Assembly (NCBI GenBank): GCA_029777935.1
Contig: JAKORH010000351.1
Coordinates: 1 to 17,974 of the forward strand
Length of the DNA: 17,974 nucleotides
Direction of reading: 5' to 3'
DNA from: Pseudomonadota bacterium
GTDB lineage: Bacteria > Pseudomonadota > Gammaproteobacteria > Burkholderiales > Burkholderiaceae
Of the stretch, positions 1 to 6,947 are shown one piece after another; positions within the stretch are counted from its first letter, which is position 1; each line of letters starts with the position of its first letter. The translations under genes and the position numbers were made by a program. A model generated the notes under the pieces. That model was not told where the DNA came from. It ran no database searches and worked only from the letters and a program-made list of their open reading frames with translations.

Positions 1-548
1 CGATCGCTGTCGAGCGGCGCGGTCGGCTCGTCGGCGAGGATGATCGGCGGCGCGTTGGCGAGCGCGCGCGCGATCGCGATCCGCTGCTGCTCGCCGCCCG
101 ACAGCTCCGACACGCGCGCGCCGGCGCGGTGCGCGACGTCGAGGTCGACCAGCAGTTCGACCGCCCGGCTGCGCGCGTCCGGATTCGAGCGCCCCGCCAG
201 CATCGGCAGCAGCGCGACGTTGTCGGTGGCGTCGAGGAACGGGATCAGGTACGGCGCCTGGAAGATGAAGCCGATGCGGTCGCGCCGCAGCGTGCGCAGG
301 TCGCGGATCTTCCACTCGTCCTCGAACACGGTCTCGCCGCCGAGCTCGATGCGGCCCGAGGTCGGATCGATCACCGCGCCGAGGCACTTCAGCAGCGTGC
401 TCTTGCCCGAGCCGCTCGGCCCGATCAGGCCGACGACTTCGCCTGGCCGGATCGTCATGTCGACGCCCTTCAGCGCGTGCACCGCGGCGGCACCGCTGCC
501 GTAGGTCTTGGTCAGCCCTTCGACGCGGATCGCGGGGACCTCGGCCAT
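1..548 (-). CDS. ABC transporter ATP-binding protein (MacB/LolD/DevA class), C-terminus cut by window edge
   Basis: ATPase subunit that would power the permease encoded just upstream. About 182 residues are visible. Walker A GPSGSGKST is at residues 43-51, a Q-loop FQ near 96, the signature LSGGEQQ near 149 and Walker B ILADEPT near 170. The D-loop reads APLDS rather than the common SALDS. The C-terminal region lies beyond position 1. The ATG at 548 is 2 bases after the permease stop, so the two are translationally coupled. The closest architecture is the small, separate ATPase of DevBCA/MacAB-like or LolCDE-like systems, which drive periplasmic or outer-membrane export rather than import. 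The substrate cannot be told from sequence. Confidence 0.93.
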   Translation of the reverse strand, partial: MAEVPAIRVEGLTKTYGSGAAAVHALKGVDMTIRPGEVVGLIGPSGSGKSTLLKCLGAVIDPTSGRIELGGETVFEDEWKIRDLRTLRRDRIGFIFQAPYLIPFLDATDNVALLPMLAGRSNPDARSRAVELLVDLDVAHRAGARVSELSGGEQQRIAIARALANAPPIILADEPTAPLDSD

Positions 549-550
549 CG

Positions 551-1744
551 TCAGCCCCCGATGGCCTCGGCCGGATCGACCGCGAGCGCGGTGCGGATCG
601 CGAGCAGGCTGGCGAGCGCGCAGATCGCCATCACAGCAAGGAACGCGCTGACGGTGTCGCCCGGCATCAGCAGCACGTACTTCGGAAAGTACGGAGCCCA
701 CAGCGTGGCCACCACGCGGCCGGCCATGAAGCCGATCAGCCCCAGTCCGAGCGCCTCCTGCAGGATCATCGCCGCGATCCTCGTGTTCGTCGTGCCGATC
801 AGCTTCAGCACCGCGATCTCCTTGATCTTTCCCAGTGTCATCGTGTAGATGATGAACGAGACGATCGCCGCGCTGACGATCGCGAGGATCACGAGAAACG
901 TGGCGATCTGGCGCGCGTTGGTGGCGATCATCTTCGCCACCAGGATCTGCTCCATGTCCACGCGCGTATAGGCGGTAAGCCGTTTCCAGCGCCTGATCTC
1001 GCCGGCTACCGCGTCGACGCTGGACTTGTCGGCCACGCGCACCAGGATCGCGTTCACCGAGCGGCTGCCGGTCTGGCTCGCCTGCACTGCTTCGAGCAGC
1101 CCCGGCACGCCCGGGCGATTGAACGCCGGATTCACGGCTACGCGGTTGCGCTCGTTGCGAATCGCGTCGTTGTCCTTCAGGAACTGCGCCTCCTGTGCGT
1201 CCTGCAGCGGGATGAACAGCATCGGATCGCCGGCCGACGACACCATGCGCGTGGTCAGCCCGACCACCGTGTAGTCGTGGCGGTGGATGCGCACGGTATC
1301 GCCGACACGGAATCCGCTCTTCACGTCGGCGACCGCCTCGTAATGGCTGCGCGCGACGGACCGCCCTGCGATCAGCGGCTGCGGTTCGCCGGGTTGGCCC
1401 GGCTCGAAACCTGCGACCATCACGCGCACGTCGCGGCCCTGGTGCTCGATCTGCATCGTCAGGTACGTCGCGTTGGCAGCGGCGCGCACGCCCGTGAGTC
1501 CCAGGATGTCGCGCACCACGTCGTCGCGCAGGTTCGACGGCTCCGCGTACGGGCCGAGCGTGTCCTTCTGCACCACCCAGATGTCGGTGCCGCTGCCGTT
1601 CAGAAGCGCCTGCCCGTCGTCGATCAGGCCGCGGTAGATGCCCGCCATCGACAGCGTGACGCCGATCAGCAGGCCCAGCCCCACGCCGGTGAACGCGTAG
1701 CGCCCCCAATGGTGCAGGATGTCGCGGCCGGCGAGATTGATCAT
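551..1744 (-). CDS. ABC transporter permease, FtsX/MacB/DevC-type
   Basis: A 397-aa inner-membrane permease. One N-terminal membrane segment (about residues 14-37, TGVGLGLLIGVTLSMAGIY) is followed by a large periplasmic domain, then three membrane segments in the last 130 residues and the C-terminal DPAEAI box typical of the FtsX/MacB fold. An in-frame upstream extension starting at 1924 is Arg-rich and overlaps the adaptor gene, so I take the ATG at 1744. It overlaps the adaptor stop as ATGA (1741-1744). With the adaptor and ATPase it forms a MacAB/DevBCA-like export system. The ATPase is a separate protein, as in Dev and Lol systems and unlike MacB itself. Confidence 0.9.
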   Translation of the reverse strand: MINLAGRDILHHWGRYAFTGVGLGLLIGVTLSMAGIYRGLIDDGQALLNGSGTDIWVVQKDTLGPYAEPSNLRDDVVRDILGLTGVRAAANATYLTMQIEHQGRDVRVMVAGFEPGQPGEPQPLIAGRSVARSHYEAVADVKSGFRVGDTVRIHRHDYTVVGLTTRMVSSAGDPMLFIPLQDAQEAQFLKDNDAIRNERNRVAVNPAFNRPGVPGLLEAVQASQTGSRSVNAILVRVADKSSVDAVAGEIRRWKRLTAYTRVDMEQILVAKMIATNARQIATFLVILAIVSAAIVSFIIYTMTLGKIKEIAVLKLIGTTNTRIAAMILQEALGLGLIGFMAGRVVATLWAPYFPKYVLLMPGDTVSAFLAVMAICALASLLAIRTALAVDPAEAIGG

Positions 1745-2934
1745 CGGGCGCTGGCCAGCCGCGTCACGGCGCGCACGCGCATGTCGGGTGCGAGCGGCTT
1801 CTGGCTGTAGGCGACCACCGGATCGCCGGCGGCGAGGCCGTCGAGAATCTGCGTCGCGCCGTCGAGCGTGCTCGCGCCGGCCTTCACGGCGACGAAGCGC
1901 GCGCGGCCGCCGTCGATGCGCCACACGCCCGTCTGCCCGCCGATCCGGTGCACCGCCTGCGACGGCACGAACAGCCCCACATCGACCTTCGGCAGTTCGA
2001 TCGTCACTTCAGCCAGTTCGCCGATCGACCAGCCGCCTGGCGTCCGCTCGAACGCGACGTCGACCAGCCTTTCCTCCGTGACCGGATCCGACTGCAGCTC
2101 GATCCGCACCACCTTGCCCGGCAGCGCCTCGTGCCGGCGCGAGCGCAGCTCGATGCGGGCGCTCTGGCCCGGCGCGATGCCGGCCGCCTTGCCCTGATCG
2201 ATCCGCACGCGCACCCACACGCTCGACGGATCGATCACGCGAATGATCGCCTGCCCGGCAACGACCGTGTTGCCGGGTTCCGCCTCGCGCGCGGTGACGA
2301 TGCCGTCGGCAGGACTGACCAGTCTCAGGTTCGCGCGCTGCTTTTCGATCGCGGCGATGTCGGCGCCGCCGCGCACGATCTCCTGCTTCGCCGCCGCCAG
2401 CGCCGAGGCGGCGGCGTCGACACCCGCGCGCGTCGCGTCGGCATCGGCGACCTTGGCGTCGACCGCGTCGCTGCTGACGAAACCCTGCCGGCCGAGGTCG
2501 CGCCACCGATCCGCGGAGGCCTGCGCCATCTGCTGGCGCGCGCGCGCCTCACCGAGCTGCGCAGCGGCGGTGTCGGCCGAGTGTTTCGCCCGCTCGAGCG
2601 CGCTGCGCGCGGCCGCCAGACGCTCGTCGAGATCGACCGGATCGATCTCGGCCAGCAACTGGCCCCGCCTGACCGCATCGCCCTGGTCGACCAGCACGCG
2701 CGCCACCCGTCCCGCCTGCACCGCGCCGACCGCATAGCCGTAGCGCGCCTCGACGGTGCCGATGCCGAAAGCCTGCGGCGCAGCCGCGCCTTCGCGCGCC
2801 TGCGCCAGCACGACCTGCGGCGGGGCCATCGGCCCCTGTGTCAGCGCGACCCAGGCGAAAGCGGCGAACAGCGCCGCGGCGAGCACGATCACCCCGAAGC
2901 GCTTGCCAAGCCGTTGCCTGATTCCCGAACTCAT
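1741..2934 (-). CDS. Periplasmic adaptor (HlyD/MacA-like membrane fusion protein)
   Basis: A 397-aa protein with an N-terminal membrane anchor (VIVLAAALFAAFAWVAL), a split lipoyl/biotinyl-like domain (AGRVARVLVDQGDAVRRGQ and later SPADGIVTAREAEPGNTV), a long Ala-rich coiled-coil hairpin between them, and a C-terminal beta-barrel and membrane-proximal region (PSQAVHRIGG, ILDGLAAGDPVV). This is the membrane-fusion family that links an inner-membrane transporter to an outer-membrane channel. No outer-membrane factor gene is visible here. I chose the ATG at 2934 because it leads directly into the basic stretch and membrane anchor. A GTG at 2985 in the same frame would add 17 residues and cut the gap to the hemerythrin gene to 10 bases. 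Confidence 0.9.
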   Translation of the reverse strand: MSSGIRQRLGKRFGVIVLAAALFAAFAWVALTQGPMAPPQVVLAQAREGAAAPQAFGIGTVEARYGYAVGAVQAGRVARVLVDQGDAVRRGQLLAEIDPVDLDERLAAARSALERAKHSADTAAAQLGEARARQQMAQASADRWRDLGRQGFVSSDAVDAKVADADATRAGVDAAASALAAAKQEIVRGGADIAAIEKQRANLRLVSPADGIVTAREAEPGNTVVAGQAIIRVIDPSSVWVRVRIDQGKAAGIAPGQSARIELRSRRHEALPGKVVRIELQSDPVTEERLVDVAFERTPGGWSIGELAEVTIELPKVDVGLFVPSQAVHRIGGQTGVWRIDGGRARFVAVKAGASTLDGATQILDGLAAGDPVVAYSQKPLAPDMRVRAVTRLASAR

Positions 2935-2995
2935 ACCCTGGGGAGTGTGCGCGCAGGCGCGCGCAGCGACGGTGATCGCGCGCACATTGCCGGCA

Positions 2996-3454
2996 TCAGT
3001 GCACCGCCTCCTGCAGCGACTGGCGCACGAAGCGCCCGACCAGCAGCGCGGCCGGATACATCACCTGCTCCTCGGTCTGCGCGTGCAGCGCCAGTGCGCG
3101 CGCGAACTCGACGATGTCGTCGCGTCCGGCGCGCTCGGCCGCATCCTGCAGCCGCGCCAGCGCGGCGACGATCGCCTCGTGCTCGGCGAGCATCTCCGGC
3201 AGTTCGGCAGCCAGCCGGTCGGTCAGCGCCAGCACGCCCGTCATGTCCGGCGTCGCTTCGCCCCGCGCGAGCCGTTGCAGCAGGCCGAGCGCCGGCAGTG
3301 CGAATTCGTCCTCCTTGACGAAGTGCGGGTGCATCAGCCGAGCCAGCGCGCTGGCCGCCGCGCCGACTTCGCCGCCGGCCTGCGTCGCGTTGCGCAGCCG
3401 CTGGTGCAACTCCTCGTGCTCCTGCCGCAACGGCAGCGGAATCTCGAAGTTCAT
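2996..3454 (-). CDS. Hemerythrin-like HHE cation-binding domain protein
   Basis: A 152-aa, all-alpha protein expected to bind a di-iron centre. Candidate ligands lie in the expected order: H13/H17 (EHEELH), H42/H44 with E48 (HPHFVKEDE), H92 (AEHEAI), then H124 and E128 (HAQTEEQVMYP). Hemerythrin-like proteins bind O2 or NO, and the RIC/YtfE/DnrN branch repairs iron-sulfur clusters after NO stress. This protein lacks the N-terminal ScdA Cys domain of YtfE, so I do not call it DnrN. A strong ribosome site, GGAGGA, precedes the ATG at 3454. It follows the exported-protein gene by 13 bases and precedes the export adaptor, so it probably shares their transcript and the Dnr-type box upstream. Confidence 0.88.
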   Translation of the reverse strand: MNFEIPLPLRQEHEELHQRLRNATQAGGEVGAAASALARLMHPHFVKEDEFALPALGLLQRLARGEATPDMTGVLALTDRLAAELPEMLAEHEAIVAALARLQDAAERAGRDDIVEFARALALHAQTEEQVMYPAALLVGRFVRQSLQEAVH

Positions 3455-3467
3455 GGCATTCCTCCGC

Positions 3468-3956
3468 TCAGTGGCCGGCCTTGATCGGCTTCCAGCCGGG
3501 ATGGTTGAAGTAGCGGCCGTAGTCGTTCAGCGCGGTGAGGACCTGCACGGCGCCCTGCGCCGGGCGAACCTTGGCGTCTTTGCCTGCCATGGCGTCGGCG
3601 CCACCGGCGAGATCGGCGACCACCAGGTGCAGCATCGCGTCGGCGTTCGGCTCGAGCTTGCAGTTGGCGACGATGAATCCGACCTGGGCTTCGACCTTGC
3701 CCGCCAGCTCGCCGTATTGCGCGGCGGTGAGTCTGCCGGAGTGGATCGTCCCGAGCTGCGGCTCGATCAGCTTCCGGATGTTGGTCATGCCGGTGCGCAG
3801 CGCCTCGTCGGTCGGCCACTGCTTGCCGTGGTCGAGCGCGAGCTTGCCGTGCGCGGCATGCTCGTGCGCGCCGGTGGCCTGCGCACTGCCGATCGCGGGG
3901 GCGATCGCGAGCGCCGCGGCGACAGCCAGCGTCATCAGCTTCAGCGTGTTGCTCAT
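3468..3956 (-). CDS. Exported His-rich small protein, DnrO-like
   Basis: A 162-aa protein with a clear Sec signal peptide (MSNTLKLMTLAVAAALAIAP, predicted cleavage after GSAQA near residue 27) and a His-rich mature N-terminus (HEHAAHGKLALDHGKQW). A mostly helical domain follows, ending in YGRYFNHPGWKPI. From memory it resembles small periplasmic proteins of denitrifying betaproteobacteria sometimes labelled DnrO, whose biochemistry is unknown to me. The histidines suggest metal or heme handling, which is inference. The ATG at 3956 is chosen over an upstream in-frame start at 4064 because of the GAGGAG ribosome site directly before it and the signal peptide directly after it. It is first in the operon. 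Confidence 0.8.
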   Translation of the reverse strand: MSNTLKLMTLAVAAALAIAPAIGSAQATGAHEHAAHGKLALDHGKQWPTDEALRTGMTNIRKLIEPQLGTIHSGRLTAAQYGELAGKVEAQVGFIVANCKLEPNADAMLHLVVADLAGGADAMAGKDAKVRPAQGAVQVLTALNDYGRYFNHPGWKPIKAGH

Positions 3957-4057
3957 GTGAATCTCTCCTCGTGGGTGGGTGTGGCCGGCGCCCGCGCGCC
4001 AGCTTCGCCCACATAGAGAACCTTGGTCCAGCACCGTTCCGCGCCGCTTGTCCGGCC

Positions 4058-4071
4058 TTGACAACTGTCAA
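4058..4071. promoter_or_regulatory. Dnr/Nnr/FNR-type operator (TTGAC-N4-GTCAA)
   Basis: TTGACAACTGTCAA is a perfect 5-bp inverted repeat with a 4-bp spacer. It matches the CRP/FNR-superfamily layout TTGAT-N4-ATCAA, in the variant typical of NO-responsive Dnr/NnrR sites. It lies between the divergent exported-protein gene (102 bases from its ATG) and aroG (63 bases from its ATG). No convincing -10 box sits at the ideal class II distance on either side. A weak TCTATG lies downstream on the minus strand (about 4013-4018). The content of the minus-strand operon makes it the more plausible target. Confidence 0.6.
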
Positions 4072-4133
4072 GAGCCGGGCGTCGCCAGCGCAAGACGCCC
4101 GGCGTCGCGCGCAGATTCGCTAAAGTTCGCGCC

Positions 4134-5216
4134 ATGAACGACACCATCCCTACCGTCGAGAACCTGAACGTCGCCGGCCTCGACGACATGCCGTCGCCGG
4201 ACGAGATCAAGCGCGAGATCCCGCTGACCGCCGCCGCGGCCGCGACCGTGCGCACCGGGCGCGCGCAGCTCGAGCGCATCCTGACCGGCGCGGACGCGCG
4301 CCTGTTCGTCGTCGTCGGGCCATGTTCGATCCACGATCCGGCCGCCGCGCTCGACTATGCGCGACGACTGCGCGAACTCGCCGCCGAGGTGCGCGACACG
4401 TTGCTGCTCGTGATGCGCGTGTACTTCGAGAAGCCGCGTACGTCGACCGGCTGGAAGGGCTTCATCAACGATCCGGACATGGACGATTCGTTCCACATCG
4501 GCAAGGGCATGCGGCAGGCGCGCGCGCTGCTGCGCGGCTTCGCCGAGACAGGATTGCCGACCGGCAGCGAGGCGCTCGACCCGCTGTCGCCGCAGTATCT
4601 GGCGGACCTGATCAGCTGGTATGCGATCGGCGCGCGCACCACCGAATCGCAGACGCACCGTGAGATGGCCAGCGGCCTGTCCACGCCGGTCGGCTTCAAG
4701 AACGGCACCGACGGCGCGCTCGACGTGGCGGTCAACGCGATCACGTCGGCGCAGACGCCGCACAGCTTCCTCGGCATCAATGGTGCGGGCCGCACGGCGA
4801 TCGTGCGAACGCGCGGCAACCGGCTCGGCCACCTGGTGCTGCGCGGCGGCGGCGGCCGGCCGAATTACGACACGGTCAGCGTCCGGCTCGCCGAGGCCGC
4901 GCTGGCGAAAGCAAAGCTGCCAGTCAACATCGTCGTCGACTGCTCGCATGCGAATTCGATGAAGGACCCGTCGCTGCAGCCGCTGGTGTTCATGGACTGC
5001 GTGCACCAGATCAAGGAAGGCAATCGCTCGATCGTCGGCCTGATGCTGGAGAGCCACCTGAATGCCGGCAACCAGCCGGTTCCCGACGATCGGTCGCAGC
5101 TCAGGTACGGCGTGTCGGTCACCGACGCCTGCATCGGCTGGGAAGCGACGCGCGAGCTGCTGCTGCGCGCGCACGCGGAACTGGCGCCCGCACTCGAGCA
5201 TCGGGCACGCGGCTGA
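4134..5216 (+). CDS. aroG: 3-deoxy-7-phosphoheptulonate (DAHP) synthase, class I AroG type
   Basis: Condenses phosphoenolpyruvate and erythrose 4-phosphate, the first step of the shikimate pathway, in the cytoplasm. The 360-aa length is close to the usual 350. Family motifs are all present: VVVGPCSIHDP (metal-binding Cys), MRVYFEKPRTSTGWKG, GSEALDPLSPQYL, IGARTTESQTHREMASGL, GFKNGTDG, LRGGGGRPNY, DCSHANSMK, ESHLNAGNQ and SVTDACIGWE. I cannot tell which aromatic amino acid inhibits it. No strong ribosome site precedes the ATG at 4134. A -10-like TAAAGT (4121-4126) lies only 7 bases upstream, so the leader may be very short. The stop codon sits in the loop of a perfect hairpin. The gene is flanked by NO-related operons with no pathway link to it. 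Confidence 0.97.
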   Translation: MNDTIPTVENLNVAGLDDMPSPDEIKREIPLTAAAAATVRTGRAQLERILTGADARLFVVVGPCSIHDPAAALDYARRLRELAAEVRDTLLLVMRVYFEKPRTSTGWKGFINDPDMDDSFHIGKGMRQARALLRGFAETGLPTGSEALDPLSPQYLADLISWYAIGARTTESQTHREMASGLSTPVGFKNGTDGALDVAVNAITSAQTPHSFLGINGAGRTAIVRTRGNRLGHLVLRGGGGRPNYDTVSVRLAEAALAKAKLPVNIVVDCSHANSMKDPSLQPLVFMDCVHQIKEGNRSIVGLMLESHLNAGNQPVPDDRSQLRYGVSVTDACIGWEATRELLLRAHAELAPALEHRARG

Positions 5217-5230
5217 GCCGCGTGCCCGAT
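5200..5230. terminator. Perfect 14-bp hairpin between convergent aroG and fdxA
   Basis: ATCGGGCACGCGGC (5200-5213) pairs exactly with GCCGCGTGCCCGAT (5217-5230). The 3-base loop is TGA, the aroG stop codon. There is no T-run on either side, so this may act as a Rho-independent-like bidirectional terminator or as an mRNA end-protecting stem. A competing pairing exists: GGCTGAGC (5211-5218) with GCTCAGCC (5236-5243), which would include the fdxA stop. Confidence 0.65.
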
Positions 5231-5237
5231 AAGCCGC

Positions 5238-5603
5238 TCAGCCCGTGCGCTCGGGCTCGTCGGCGCGCGCCTGACTGGGGGCGGGGTCGAGCAGTTCGCG
5301 CTTGTCCTTCACCTGCGCCCACTGGTCGGCGTCGGCCGGCGCCGACTTCATGCGCGCGATCACCGGCCACTTCTTCGCCAGGGCGGCGTTGGTAGCGATG
5401 AAGTCGCGCTGGTCCGCCGGCACGTCCTCCTCGGCGAAGATCGCGTTGACGGGGCACTCGGGCACACACACCGCGCAGTCGATGCACTCGTCAGGATCGA
5501 TGACGAGCATGTTCCTGCCTTCGCGAAACGCATCGACGGGGCAGACGTCCACGCAGTCGGTGTACTTGCACTTGATGCAGGCTTCGGTGACGACGAAGGT
5601 CAT
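5238..5603 (-). CDS. fdxA: 7Fe ferredoxin ([3Fe-4S][4Fe-4S]), FdxA type
   Basis: A 121-aa low-potential electron carrier. Cysteines at 9, 12, 17, 21P and 40, 43, 46, 50P reproduce the Azotobacter FdI pattern. C-x2-C-x4-C-x3-CP followed by C-x2-C-x2-C-x3-CP gives one [3Fe-4S] and one [4Fe-4S] cluster, with C12 as the extra cysteine. The acidic C-terminal extension is typical of FdxA. The start codon overlaps the nnrS stop as ATGA (5600-5603), so the two are translationally coupled. FdxA is usually encoded alone or near unrelated genes, so coupling to nnrS is unusual. It could serve the nearby P450 or an NO-damage function, which is inference. Confidence 0.95.
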   Translation of the reverse strand: MTFVVTEACIKCKYTDCVDVCPVDAFREGRNMLVIDPDECIDCAVCVPECPVNAIFAEEDVPADQRDFIATNAALAKKWPVIARMKSAPADADQWAQVKDKRELLDPAPSQARADEPERTG

Positions 5604-6820
5604 GCGGACCTCACGGAGATGTTCGGGCGCGCCTCGTCCGCGCGCGGCCTGACCAGCCACGGCGCAAAGCGCCACAGGTAGAGCGCGAACGCCGCGATCC
5701 ACGCCAGCGCCGATGCGTGCAACGCAGGCAGGCTCGCGGCGGTCGGCACGAGCGCGACGAGCCGCAGTGCGACCGCGGCGAGCACGAGCCAGTAGCTCAC
5801 CACCATGCTGCGATCCAGCGCCAGAGCACGACCGAGGTGACCGAGCGCGGTGCGGGTGATCATGCCGATGATCAGGACCGAGAACCCGGCCAGCGCGATC
5901 ACGTGCACATGCACCGCATTGCGGATCTCCAGGCCGGACGCCTGCGCGGCGGCCACCAGCAGGCCGGCGCCGATTCCGGTGTAGCCGATGTATAGGATCC
6001 ACAGCAGCGGATTGCGCCGCACCGCGAGCGGGCGCCATGCCAGCACCTGCACCAGCGCGATCGCGCCGGCCAGCGCCAGCGCCGGCGCGAGCAGCCAAGG
6101 GACTCCGGCGAGCAGCGCGACGACCGCCGCGGCGCCCGCGCCGAGCTGAACCTGACCGCTGCGGGCATGCATCGGGATCTGCAGCCCCGGCACCGCGCGC
6201 ATCGCGAAGAACGGAATCACCCGCCGCGCCACCAGCATCGCGATCAACGCCATCACCAGCAACCCGGCCTGGAAACGCTGCATCAGCGTCGCGTAGTCGC
6301 CGTCGAAAGCCGCGCGCAGGAATGCGGCGTCGCTCGCGGCCAGTCCGAGCAGCAGCAACGGCACTCCGTAGTTGCGCCGGTTGCGCGACCGGATCACGAC
6401 GCGCGCCATCGCCGCGGCGGCAAGCACGAAGAACGCGATCTCGGCCGCGGCCGCGATGAAGTATTCCGCGTTGCCACCGGCCAGGAAACCGATCCGCGCC
6501 GCGAGCCACAGCACAAAGGCCACGGCCAGCGGCCGCCCGCGCAGCGGATTGATGCCGGTCCAGTTGGCGCCGGCCGTCATCAGGAATCCGACCGCGATGG
6601 TGCCGATGAAACCCCACAGCATCTCGTGGGCATGCCAGGCCACGCCCGCCAGCGGCGGCCGCAACCACTGCGGCGCGAAGATCCAGATCGCGATCGCCGC
6701 GATCGACCATGCCGCGCCGCCGAGGTACAGTGGGCGGAAGCCGAAGCTGAGAAACGCATCCAGTTCGGGCCGCACTGCCGCCTGCGGCGCGGGCTCTTCC
6801 AGTTGAATCAGCTGTGTCAC
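5600..6820 (-). CDS. nnrS: NnrS family heme/copper membrane protein, NO resistance
   Basis: A 406-aa polytopic membrane protein with roughly 11-12 hydrophobic segments. NnrS family marks are present: [13 protein letters not shown] near the N-terminus, [10 protein letters not shown] (H63, H65), RRVIPFF and the His-rich [28 protein letters not shown] region (H294, H296, H318). NnrS of Rhodobacter is a heme- and copper-binding protein, and NnrS of Vibrio protects from NO by limiting damage to iron pools. The start is GTG at 6820, because the frame has no ATG before the conserved N-terminus. A strong TTGACA promoter overlapping an NsrR-like operator lies upstream. Confidence 0.93.
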   Translation of the reverse strand: MTQLIQLEEPAPQAAVRPELDAFLSFGFRPLYLGGAAWSIAAIAIWIFAPQWLRPPLAGVAWHAHEMLWGFIGTIAVGFLMTAGANWTGINPLRGRPLAVAFVLWLAARIGFLAGGNAEYFIAAAAEIAFFVLAAAAMARVVIRSRNRRNYGVPLLLLGLAASDAAFLRAAFDGDYATLMQRFQAGLLVMALIAMLVARRVIPFFAMRAVPGLQIPMHARSGQVQLGAGAAAVVALLAGVPWLLAPALALAGAIALVQVLAWRPLAVRRNPLLWILYIGYTGIGAGLLVAAAQASGLEIRNAVHVHVIALAGFSVLIIGMITRTALGHLGRALALDRSMVVSYWLVLAAVALRLVALVPTAASLPALHASALAWIAAFALYLWRFAPWLVRPRADEARPNISVRSA

Positions 6821-6880
6821 GCCTGCACCTGCCTGCTGCTCCGCTGCGCGCAGTTTCCGACGCGGGCGGGCGCAGCCTCA

Positions 6881-6903
6881 AAGATGTATCTGTTGTGTAT
6901 CTT
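6881..6903. promoter_or_regulatory. NsrR-like operator in the nnrS/P450 divergent region
   Basis: A 23-bp imperfect palindrome with 11-1-11 layout. The left half is AAGATGTATCT, the centre G and the right half TTGTGTATCTT. The outer halves match the NsrR consensus (AAGATGYATTT ... AAATRCATCTT), strongest in AAGATG and TATCTT; the inner right half is degenerate. NsrR is the NO-sensing [4Fe-4S] repressor of nnrS, hmp, ytfE and similar genes. The site overlaps the predicted nnrS -10 box and lies 44 bases before the P450 ATG, so it could control both. Confidence 0.7.
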
Positions 6904-6926
6904 AAACCGCTGCGCGCCGCTGTCAA
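6899..6926 (-). promoter_or_regulatory. Predicted sigma-70 promoter of nnrS-fdxA
   Basis: On the minus strand a perfect -35 TTGACA (6926-6921) is followed after 16 bases by TAAGAT (6904-6899, 4 of 6 matches to TATAAT). The -10 lies inside the NsrR-like operator, so bound repressor would block polymerase. The leader to the GTG at 6820 would be about 70 bases. Confidence 0.6.
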
Positions 6927-6947
6927 CCGCGCAGCCGCAGAGAGCCG

